Assembly: GCA_914767715.1 (NCBI GenBank)
Contig: OU612071.1
Span: forward strand, 17,480,948 to 17,544,947
Reading direction: 5' to 3'
Source of the DNA: Membranipora membranacea
Taxonomy: Eukaryota > Bryozoa > Gymnolaemata > Cheilostomatida > Membraniporidae
DNA: 64,000 nt
Below, piece by piece: positions 24,001-36,000 of the stretch; position 1 is the stretch's first letter; every line of letters begins with the position of its first letter. The notes under the pieces are model-generated. The model was not told the DNA's origin. It did not search any database and saw only the letters and a program-made list of their open reading frames with translations. Made by a program: the position numbers and the translations under genes.

Positions 24001-27000
24001 ATTAAATGGCTGAGATCACTGTTATGCATTTTTACTGATGTAATCCATTGTAGGGTCATCATTCATTGATGTCTATTTGTCAATTGTACAGAATATTGTT
24101 AAAATTAATTTTAGCATATCTAAATACTCAAGGAAAGTCTCCTTTTTCGCGTGACAATATGTGAATTTCCATAGCAACATAAACAAAAATGGCCGCCCAT
24201 GTGGATTTTAAGAGAAATTTGTTTTATTTTTATTTCTTCAATAAAACAAGAAGTTTTGGGCGGATTATCGAATTTTTTCGCCATTCAAAAGGGCTCCGGC
24301 CAGCCTGGTCTGGGCTTATAGCAGAATCCGACCCTGGTTAGAGAACTTGGCAGTGAGAGTGAGAACAATCTTGTCGAAAAACAGCAATCTTTCCAACCAG
24401 AACAGCAAGACCAGAACTAGACTGCATTGTTGGCCAATGAGCAGGAGAAATACAATATTGATGTAGCTGCACTGTCATATGAGACTAGACACGCTTGATA
24501 TGGAGATGCAAGTGCCTAGTGAGATAGCTTTTCTACTCGCAGCTGAAGATCTGAGTGTGTGCAAGCTGATGAAAATTACCTACCCTTCAGGAAATTCAGA
24601 GAGTTTACACCCTGAGATGTTCAAATCCGTCAGCAGTTTCAGAACACTTAGCTTCTGTCCAAGTTTTTTATCATTACCGAATACATTCCCACTGGCATTC
24701 AGCTTTTCAAGACATGGCAGCAGTAAACTGGAAAGACAAAAATAGTCTCTTTGATCTTAATCTTGACCTTGTATTGTAATCTAATTAAAAGATGATCGAT
24801 ATACCCAAAAAACGTGTAAAGGATGTAAGTTTTTGTTCTGGAAGAGGCAAAGATCAAGTCATGTGAGTTAATTTGATTAAATATCTCTCAAAATGGTACA
24901 CACATTTACGTACCCTTCAGGAAGCGCTGAAAGTCCACAATTTGACAGGTTCATCTCTTTTAACTGCGGTAGACCATTTAGCCCCTCAGTAAGCTGATTA
25001 AGATTAGTAATCCTATTTCCACTGATACTCAGCTTTTCCAGAGAGGATAGTTGTATGCTACAAAAAAAGAAACTCACTTGAATTGATGTGAAGATGATCA
25101 TAAGTAGCACCTTACACTAAATGCTAATGTAATTTATTTCGTAATTTTGGTATCTCGTGTATCTGGCCAAGTTAAGGACTCATGAATGATAGTTCTCAGT
25201 CTGTGAGAGTCCAGCACACTTTCTTTTACAGTTTATTGGCATCTGCATCATTTTTCGAGAAATGTTTTTAAAAAATGTCATTATATAAGAAACAAGAAAA
25301 GGGTGACTCAAAAAATATGATTGACTGGTTATAGATCATAACTGTAGCATGTGTTATTGAAATAAGGCTTCTTTGAAAGAAAACTGGTACGAGACGCTGC
25401 GTAAAGTAACAGGCCGAGAACTAAATTCAGTGAAAATCATTAAGGTTAAGCTTGTTGAAAAGCACACACAGAACTGAAGTAAGTTTATAAAGAAACTTCA
25501 TTTATAACCAAGATAAGTTTGTATTAAAATCTCGAAAAAAGTGACATATATCTACATTCCCTTTGGGAAACTCAGATAGTTCACACATTGACAGGATTAA
25601 CTCTTTCAACTGCCATAGACAATTTAATTTCTCAGCAAGCCTGTCTTCATTCAACAACTCATTTCCACTGATACTCAGCTTCTTGAGAGAGGGTAGTTGT
25701 AGACTGGAATAATAAGCGATAATATGATTTAAAATTTACTATGATACTTTCGATATTAACATTGTTTCTGCAAAACCTTCAGAAGACAAATCAAGTTATA
25801 TTTAATTTCGATTCTCTGCCTTGGTATGAATCATGGTTCACTGGAACATCCTAAAACAGCATGTTTTTGAGGTACAACAGCCCATCAAAATTTTGTTTCT
25901 CCAGCCAGGTGAAAATCAATATTAATTTGAAACAAAATAAAGGAGTAGAAGATGATAATCCTGTTAGATTCAGTGAAGCGTTGTAAACTGTCCCCCCCCC
26001 CACCCCGCAAAACAACCGCGGGACACTTATTTTGTTTACAATAGGGGGGACAGTTTACAATAGGGGGGGGGGGGGGGGGACAGTATACAATGTGAGAAAA
26101 AAGTATGGGAATAGCAAGGGTATTTGTCATTCTTTCAGTTCTCTCGGGACACATGGCCGGGGCCAGCAGCTTGCAGAGCGCTATTGCTTCAGCTATTTTA
26201 GTATGTTTGATACCTGCTTTGGAAAAGACAAAAACTAATTGCATGTTGTGGGTTGGAGCTCTTTCTTTGGAGTAGATGATATGTTTGTGTTCATCTCTTA
26301 ATGTAAGCGTATTTGAGATTATGTTTGATCTTCAATGTTTAACGTAGCCAAATTTACAAATGTAACAAAGTGCCTAGATCTGACTTACTTAGTTTCCTTG
26401 TCTTCAGTGAATAGGTTGCCACATATTTTGCTCTCTTTAGCAATTAGAAGATCATTATGGTACTTTCAGGAATGTACCTTATCACTTTGACGATGCCGGA
26501 CGTTTGGTAAATGAGGTATAATGCATCAAATGAAAATTTGGTGACAATATGGGTTTGATACCGCAACGCTCAAGTCACTGTGCAAGTGATGGAGACGGGG
26601 ATGGAGATGGAGATGGAGATGGAGATGGAGATGGAGATGGAGATGGAGATGGAGATGGAGATGGAGGCCAGCCCAAAGCCTACTGTCAAGAAAATACAAT
26701 AATAGTGTATGACCTGCCATTGGTTTTTCACTCCAACCAATCAGAGCCAACAAATAGGCTAACAAGTAGGTAAACCATGTGCTGGATCTGTTTAGCCAAT
26801 GCAACGTCATTAGTTCCTTTCTGGAAATTGCTTCATCGACCGTGTCATTTCCTACCTTTTGATGAATATGAGATCATACATAAGGTGAAAGTTTGGTGTT
26901 CTGACTGGGTTGTGAGCGACAACTTAATCAATAAACAGATCAAGGCCAGTCAAAAGGTACTTTCAGGACAGCACCATATAACCTGGCATTGGCTCTCTTA

Positions 27001-30000
27001 CATGACACAACCAACTAGAGCCAACACATAGGCTAGTGAATATGTTGTGGTGATTGAATCATGATTTTTCCTGAATAGGAGTTTTGGAATTAATGGTTTC
27101 TTCTTTCATCTTTTAAACTTCCTTTGATCTTGCTATCTCAATTTTTGGCGATGTCTGTCAGCTTCTCATAGATCGAGGTATTCATAACTGGTCCCCTCAC
27201 TTGGGAAGAAACCATTCATGGCTTCTCGTTTGACCTAGGTCTGAAAGTAGTCTGGTGTTGGTATGATCCCTATACCAGGTAACCTAGATTCTGATATGCT
27301 CCCCAAGCAGCCATAGTGTACCAGTAGAAAGCAGATTACCCAAAGTGCTAGGATTCTTTTTGTTGGTTTCACAGCAATCTCCAATTATGCTATGCCATAC
27401 TCTCTTACACCCACATGATCACCTAAGTCCTGCTCACATGGTTAGGTACATTGGTAGCTTGGGGCTTGGATTGCTCTGTATTCTGTGGAACCACTGACCT
27501 TAACGAGCAGTGGGAGGGTGGGTTAGAGAACTTGGCAGTGAGAGTGAGAACAATATTGTCGTTAACAGCAATGTTTCCAACCAGAGCAGCAAGACTAGAA
27601 CTAGACTGCAATGTTGGCCAATGAGCAGGAGAAATACAATATTGATGTAGCTGCACTGTCATATGAGACTAGACACGCTTGATATGGAGATGCAAGTGCC
27701 TGGCGAGATATCTTTTCTACTCGCAGCTGAAGATCTGAGTCTGTGAAAGCTGATGAAAATTACCTACCCTTCAGGAAATTCAGAGAGTTCACACCCTGTG
27801 ATGTTCAAATCCTTCAGCTGTTTCAGACCACTTAGCTTCTGTCCAAGTTTTTTATCATTACTGAATAGATTCCCACTGGCATTCAGCTTTTCAAGACATG
27901 GCAGCAGTAAACTGGAAAGACAAAAATAGTCTCTTTGATCTTAATCTCAAGCTTGACCTTATATTGTAATCTACTTAAAAGATGATTGATATACCCAAAA
28001 AACGTGTTAAGGATGTGAGTTTTTGTTCTGGAAGAGGCAAAGATCAAGTCAAGTGAGGTAATTTGATTAAATATCTCTCAAAATGGTACACACATTTACA
28101 TACCCTTCAGGAAGCGCTGAAAGTCCACAATTTGACAGGTTCATCTCTTTTAACTGCCGTAGACCATTTAGCCCCTCAGTAAGCTGATTTTGATTAGTAA
28201 TCCTATTTCCACTGATACTCAGCTTTTCCAGATAGGATAGTTGTATGCTACAAAAAAAAGAAAGTCACTTGAATTGATGTGAAGATGGTCATAAGTAGCA
28301 CCTTACACCAAATGCTAATGTAATTTATTTCGTAATTTTGGTATCTCGTGTATCTGACCAAGTTGAGGACTCATGAATGATAGTTCTCAGTCTGTGAGAG
28401 TCCAGCACACTCTCTTTTACACTTCATTGGCATCTGCATCTTTTTTCGAGAAATGTTTTTAAAAATGTTATTATATAAGAAACAAGAAAAGGGTGACTCA
28501 AAAAATATGATTGACTGGTTATAGATCATAATTGTAGCATGTGATACTGAAATAAGGCTTTTTTGAAACAAAACTGTTTAGAGACGCTGCATAAAGTGAC
28601 AGGCCGAGAACTAAATTCAGATAAAATCATATAAGGTTAAGCTTGTTGAAAAGCATACACAGAACTGAAGTAAGTTTATAAAGAAACTTCATTTATTACC
28701 TGGATAGGTTTGTATTAAATTCTCGAAAAAACTGACATAATATCTACATACCCTTTGGGAAACTCAGATAGTTCACACGTTGACAGGTTTAACTCTTTCA
28801 ACTTCATTAGACAGTTTAACTTCTCAGCAAGCTTGTCTTGATTCAACAACTTATTTCCACTGATATTCAGCTTCTTGAGAGAGGGTAGTTGTAGACTGGA
28901 ATAATAAGCGATAATATGATATCAAATTTGCTGTGACACTTTCGATATTAACATTGTTTCTGCAAAACCTTCAGAAGACAAATCAAGTTATATTTAATTT
29001 CGATTCTCTGCCTTGGTATTGATCATGGTTTACTGGAACATCTTAAAACGGCATATTTTTCAGGTACAACAGCCCATCAAAATTTTGTTACTCCAGCCAG
29101 GTGAAAATCAATATTAATTTGAAACAAAATAAAGGAGTAGAAGATGATAATCCTGTTAGATCCACAGCCAGCCCTTAAAAGCATTCGGGATTGCGATCGC
29201 GGCCGTAAGCGGTCGTTAACGACCGCTTAAGGCCGCGATCGCCATCCAGAACACAATTTTGAGATGTCAAAACAAAAAGATAATATACAGAACAAATTGT
29301 GGTTATCAGCGACAGATGCTACATAGGGTTTTCTGGGAGCGACGTCATCCGATAATTAAAGGAGCACATATTCTGTTTGATCGACCAATGTGCGTGAAAA
29401 AATAGAACATTGTAATCATATAAAACATTGCTGAATGTACTATACCTTAAGGTATCAACATCTAATGATGAACCTTCAAGATGTAACTCTTCCAGGAAGG
29501 AAAACTGGACTAGGAATTTCATTAATTGAGTATCATCTTTCCACCCCCTAAACAGAAACAAATGGCAGATAATGATTAAAACAGTGATACCTCGACCATA
29601 AGAAATGATTGTATATTGATCGATCTGATTGTACTATGATACATACAATTGTTCTGCTGATGGATTGAAATAATGTGAAGTCACATTGTAACCTTGCTTG
29701 TCAATGTTCCACTGTGTTACAAGATTCTGGATAAAACCACAATAACTGGATCAGCCCAAAAATCACTCAATTATCCAAAACTCAATTAATTCTCATAAGC
29801 ACAAGTGAGCAGACATCTATCAATGTTGGCAACTCTTTTGCGTTACTGATATCAAGTATTTGACGATGATAATGACACTTCCCGGTTGCTATAATAATTC
29901 TGACAACCAATTGCTTAATGGAGTGTCTCTGTCGGTCAAATTTACTGTGGCCTGACATTGAATATTAATAAGGCCATGAAAGGTACTACTTTTATGTATA

Positions 30001-33000
30001 TTAAACGTAAATTTTAGACATATCATTTACCGGGCTCCACTTTTCACACAAATGTGCCGTATAGATTTTCTCAGTGATTCACTAGGTTGATCATTCAGTA
30101 AACATCCATTTGTAATCCAAAGATGTGTGACAGCAGACTCGCGTCTCTTATCTATATACATGGATAGAGTCTCTCTTGAACTGCTACATCTGTTAGCTAG
30201 ACTTCCACGCTTGCACCAATCATCACCTGGCTCCTGATCATTCTCTTCTCTCCAATATACATAACGATGCTCTAATATGTACCTGAAAATACCAATCACT
30301 ACGATTTTATGATGCGTTGTCTACGCTAGGTATTTCTATTTGGCCAGAGTTATCCCCTCTCTCTCTCAACTGATTATTAACCATGGGCACATAACTCTAA
30401 ATTACTATAAATACACTCCTTTGACCCTGCATATGATTTTTGTCAGCGCTCTCAACCACTCAGATTTATCCCGAGTTACTTTTTGGTTCAACTAATGCAA
30501 CTCAGGTTATTTGGGACAATGAGCTAAAAACTCCTCATCTCAGTTCATTAAAAGTATTGGCTGAATTTAGTGATTATCTCCTCCTGACCAAACTTTGAAC
30601 TTCACTCTAGGGAAGTGTATTTATCATAGGTGAATTAGACCCACATGTAATTATGCATTATACCAATATAAACCCAATGAGCAACATTAATATTTAAAAA
30701 AATAATATTTCTCGAAGAAATCTACAAAAAACAGCCTTTACTAACAAGGTAATGTATCGCAAACCTACTTCCAATAGTCCGATTTCTTCCAAATTTTTTT
30801 TGGTCGTTTAGAATAGGGCTGTCCAAAAATGACAATTTTTGCTTCATTGCAAATTGCATACAAGCAAAATGTAACATGCGTATCTATTTTTTAAAAGTAT
30901 GCCTGATGTATGCTAACAATTGCGCAATACGCCAGAGACATTAGCCTTTGATATACTCTCTTTGTCTAAACAAAGCCCCATCTATAACAAGTGTTTAATT
31001 CAATCAATGTATGAGGCACAATAATCCTTTGTCCCAAATGCCACAAGTACAATTATAATCCACTACAGTTTGCCTCATACTGTTAATACCAAAGATTATA
31101 AATTGTTAACACTACATTTAACAAAATATTCTGATTATAAAATAAATTATTGATGGTGCTGATTCGAATCGAGTAATTTAGCAGAAAATCTCACCATTCA
31201 ACATCAAATGTGGAAATGAGTCTTGGGCAAAATTGGTTTTGTTTGGTTTCCCATCTTATTTCAATGTTTAAAATCTCAACAAGATTTTTTATTCATGTGA
31301 AGTTAAGTTGTAATTTCCATGTATATATAGGTTAGCTCACCTTTGTCAAAGAACAGATTGTCGGGGAAAGTGCATGAGTTTTATACTATTCAATTGACTT
31401 GCTCCACGACCAGTAGAGCCTCCCTGAGCCAAGCTTAGCAAGCCAGTGAAACCATGACGTGAATGGTTACTAATATTATTATAATCTCATATGACACATG
31501 CCTCCACAATATACTGACTCTGTCGGTCCGAAAAGATCTTCCTTGTACTTTTGTGATGGCTTATTTAGTCAAACGACAATGCATCTTTAAATTTAGAAAT
31601 TGTGGCTAAAATAGATTATATTTTAGTTGCTTCGATTATTTATAAATGCAAAAAGCATGCTAAGAAGTTGGTGGTATACGCTAAGAGTGTCAGTCGCTAA
31701 GCACGCATGTATTGGAGGTCATGGGTTTGGTTAGTCCCCTGGGCTTGACAATAGGCAGGCATGGGTCACTCTTTGATTATAGATATTTGCAAGAAACTGA
31801 TCTATGAATACTGAATTGCAATCTATCTATTATGATAAAGGGAAGGTTACCAAAATATGTGCATGTCTTGGTACTGAGCATAGGGATTCATAAGTTAAAA
31901 TTGAGATAGGAACTGGAAAATGTTTAACACAGCATAATTTATTATTCTAGCAATTTCAATTGTAAGCAGAGGCTGTACACACAGCATTCTTCTCATATAG
32001 GGTTATCATGTGCTGCTTTTCATAATGATGTGTAATTGTGTGGCTAATTAAAATTGTTTTAAAAACAGGTGCTTGAGCTATTGTTTGGTGACAAGATTAA
32101 GTGGACATAATCTCATAATTGTGTTGGTTTGCGTTGTCGCAATGTCTCTCTGTTTAGTCCTACAATCAAATGATTTGCTATCTAGTGCTCTCATATTTAC
32201 AGGTAGGCATACTAGTAGTGATTGCTGGCATTAGGCTTACAAAACAATGGCTAATAATTTAGACTTGCGCAATATAATTTTGAATATAATCATGGGCTAA
32301 GACCCCTGTAACTAATGCTGTCACGATACATTCATATCGGGAATACCTAATCGATCACACCTCATTATCGCGATTTAATAAGGTGACAGCTGAAGTTGAT
32401 TGCACAGCCGTAAATTCATTGTCACGGTTACTATGGTTGATATATGGTTATTACGATTCCTCTTTTCATTCACACAATACCTTATCACACTTCAATTCAC
32501 TCACTCACTAACTAATCTCAAAGATTATAACTATATATCGATACCTAAAATCGAAAAGGAGATCGGTAAAGAAACCGATAAGGAGAAATGGAAAATCGAA
32601 ATTGGGACGAGGGTTGGTTGAAAGCGAAGGTGTAAAATCGAAAAATTGAAATCGGGAAAATCGATGCCACAATCAGAATCGAGGCAGTCCTAGCCAAATA
32701 CAAAATTGAGACAGCGCTACCTGTAATTCCTTGCTCTCTGTATGGCATCACAGCCCTCAACACAGTGAACAATAATATCCTCATGACAGGTAGATACCAT
32801 AGTAAATACCTTTCATACTGTGATTTTATTTATCTGGATACCCAACTAACCATATTGACTTCAAGCTGTTGATGGCATATGGCCAAGGAGCTATTGGTGA
32901 CTGCATTTGGGAATATTCTAGCTCAAATTAAGCTGCAAAATGAAATCCCTGTCATGCCTTCTCTGGTGTTTACCTGATCATAATCGAATAGTAACTAGAA

Positions 33001-36000
33001 AGTATTTTATATCTGATATAATATGCCTCTATAATATCAATACTACTACCATTAGGGCTTCTTTGAGGGAAGGATTTGGGATTTGAAACGTGACACTTAT
33101 TTTCGCTCAAATCAGAAGCACTGCCCAATCTACTCTTGAACATTTTGCTTGAAAGACAGTAATTTATTTTTGAAACAACCCTGATAAACTTCACTAATTT
33201 TTAATTGACATTGTTTCCTCGATTAATCCTTGTTTGAAATGTGATAGTGTCAGGCCTTCTTGTGTATTTCGTAGGATTAAAATATTTTATAATTGTTTGA
33301 TTGGTATCCCTGGCTCAAACTTTGTTCGTATCACTGGTTAAGGTTGGTTGATTCAAGTACCAGTAGATGAATTATGCTACCTCATTTAATCCAACCGCTC
33401 AAAAACTATTGCCCAGTCCAGCAAAAATTAAAAGCAGTAGTATTGAATTTGGATTGGAAATTGTATATCAAATATCTATCGCTATCTATTCTATTATTAT
33501 CTTGCAAGTATAAGGGTTAATGGAGAGTTTTTTAACGACGTTAACACAATTGATTGTTCTGCTTGATGCCTGGAGTTTGAAATAATACCTGTATACAGGA
33601 AGAACTTGTATGCTGATAAAATTTCTAATATTTGGAGACGTTCAATTTTTGATCCTAGATTCTTCTTCTGAAAAGAATTCTCTATGTTTAGCCGGATACA
33701 AGGACGGGATATGAAAAATTGGGCAAAGTGGGATAACTTCTAGTTCATAATGAGAACAAAATTGTATGAAAATGAGAAGATAACTCTACAGCAACTTGAA
33801 GCCAAAATACTTTTAATGAACTGAGATATTCATATGAGATTTGGAATTCCTCTCAGTGTGGTCTACTTGTATGATTATAAAGAAACATTTTGACGTTGTA
33901 ATAATATTTGAAAATCAATAACCAGGATGCGATTAATAGTGATGCTGATGATGGTCTAATCTCTAAAAAAGCAATATAATTCATCTGAAGATCCCTAAAT
34001 TGCTCTCTAGTCTTCGGCGACTGGACCTGTTAGGATGGCTTACAGAGCACCCATATCCCCAGCTGTTTATGAACAGGGCATTTTGGGCATTTGAAATGGC
34101 ACTTCCTGACACACAGTAATGCAAAATGCTGGTATTGGGTCTTGCAGTAATCAATGTGAACAACTATTTAAACTAGTATGGGTGGCTGATATCCCCAATA
34201 ATCACTATGCGAGCATTCAATATCCTCTAGGTATTAAATGTATGTTAAATCAACAGTTGTAAACATGGTGAAGAGGGTGGGCTGTATAGTCATTTGGTAT
34301 TTGTCATCAAAGAGTGAAACTGATACACTTTGTATCCTTATTGTTTCTGCCTAAATTACTAGCTTATTAAACACCTTACCAATTCTGTAATTAGTCCCAG
34401 ATTTGTGTCCCTTAGCATTGGCTTGGCATGGCATTGGCATTGGCATTGTGCAGCCTAGCTTAGCATAGAAGCTGACAACAAAGGATTGCCATCAATAGTT
34501 TTGTAGGAGATCTAAGAATTCCTGAATTTGAATCTTCCGTTTGTATCTTTGATCCCTAAAACTGTTGGTATAAAGTTCTGACTAAATTATTGGAGCCCAG
34601 ACTCATTCTCCGACAGTGTGAGAATACAGACATTACCACCAATCAAATTACAATCTATCTGCTGTTATTATTACGCAGATTAGGATTGGTATTTTTGATA
34701 CATAGGACCTCAGAACAATTACCATCATGAATGACAACTAAGTGAAAATCACCGAACACTATGTGCATGGGAGTGATTAATAGCTGATACTCCTAGCTAA
34801 TTCTTCATTCTTCTGCACTTATTCTTAGATTCTTACTCTCTCTCTCAAGCCCACTTAGTAGGCGAAGAAGTTTCCTTCTACAATGTGTCATCTCAAAGTA
34901 TCTGTTTGTGATTGAGTGAATTAAATCTGGACGGTTGTACTACATTAATCTTCAGTATTAAGTAGCACTGAGAAATAGTTGTGTTGTGTTGAATATGAAT
35001 ACCAAACAAATGCTTGCCCTCTAAGTGACTAAAGGATTTAGATAAAAGACGCCTGGTTTGACCAAATTACAGCGCCCCACCTGGTCTTATTCCTACCCTC
35101 AAGGACTTTGATTTTGCCTAAAACTTTTCTACATAATCAGCATAATATCATGATATTGAAAACAATGAAAATATTCTACTAACGTTGCATTAAAAGGGAT
35201 GCAACTGGGCTCTATCAACATCGTCTCGCAGGGCGGTATCCTAGTATACGGCCACACTGGCCTAGTTTGAACCCAAAGCTGCATAATACCTGGCCATTTA
35301 ATTCGCTCTTATTATTATGAAAATAAAAAAAATATTAGATGATGTGTGTATTGACATTGCCAATTTTGTACCTGTATGAATAGACAGTCAAGCTTTCGCA
35401 GTGAATTGCATCACCCAAAATAATCAAAGGTTTTGTCAACAAAGCATCTGTCATTTAACACAAATTAAACTGATGCCAAATTGTCTCAAGATTTAATTCC
35501 TTCTAATCTGTGATTTTCTGTTGTTCTAAATCTGTGAGAGATCCATAGTTTTCAACCATACAATTTAGCTGTATCTGCTGAAGCTGAATTTAATTGATCT
35601 CCCTAAGATAAACGCATCATTGATATACAGGCAGCTAATTGAGGTGCAGTCGTGGGGATTTAAAGTGGAATATTTATGTCATGCTTAATCAAATCGATAT
35701 GCCCTTGATTGTATGATGAGATAGATCTTAACAAACAAAATCCTGAAGATTCCCCCCTCCCGTATTTCCAGAAATGGTGTCACATTTTCGACCTAAACAG
35801 GGATTCTGAGGATAATCCTACTTAATAACTGCTTTATGTGGCTTCACATAATATTAAGAAAGACTTTACTACTGTGTGTTAAATGAAAAAGACAGGATAA
35901 AAGTCAAAGTCAGGTGACCGTGACATTCACATATGAAGTCAATTTAGTCCGATGGCAGCCTATGCAAAATGTGGCTAGAAATGCAACTTCATTAACGATT

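Larger units (their letters stand above)
21845..25969. repeat. Tandem segmental duplication, copy A (3.0 kb plus hAT insertion)
   Basis: Copy A matches 26140-29161 (copy B) in direct orientation, with three LRR exons in each. Without the 1105-bp hAT element and one 8-bp target repeat, copy A is about 3.01 kb against 3.02 kb for copy B. Homology starts near tctcgggacacatgg and ends at ctgttagat in both. About 170 bp of C/G-run inverted repeat separates the copies. Confidence 0.92.
26140..29161. repeat. Tandem segmental duplication, copy B (3.02 kb)
   Basis: Counterpart of copy A. It keeps the uninterrupted hAT target site at 27522-27529 and functional-looking donors on all three LRR exons. 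It contains an expanded ggagat hexamer array (26590-26666) where copy A has only two or three units. Confidence 0.92.

Noticed and set aside
26549-26773. Gly-Asp repeat protein
   Set aside because: The frame is produced by the ggagat simple repeat; its paralogous site in copy A has lost most units.
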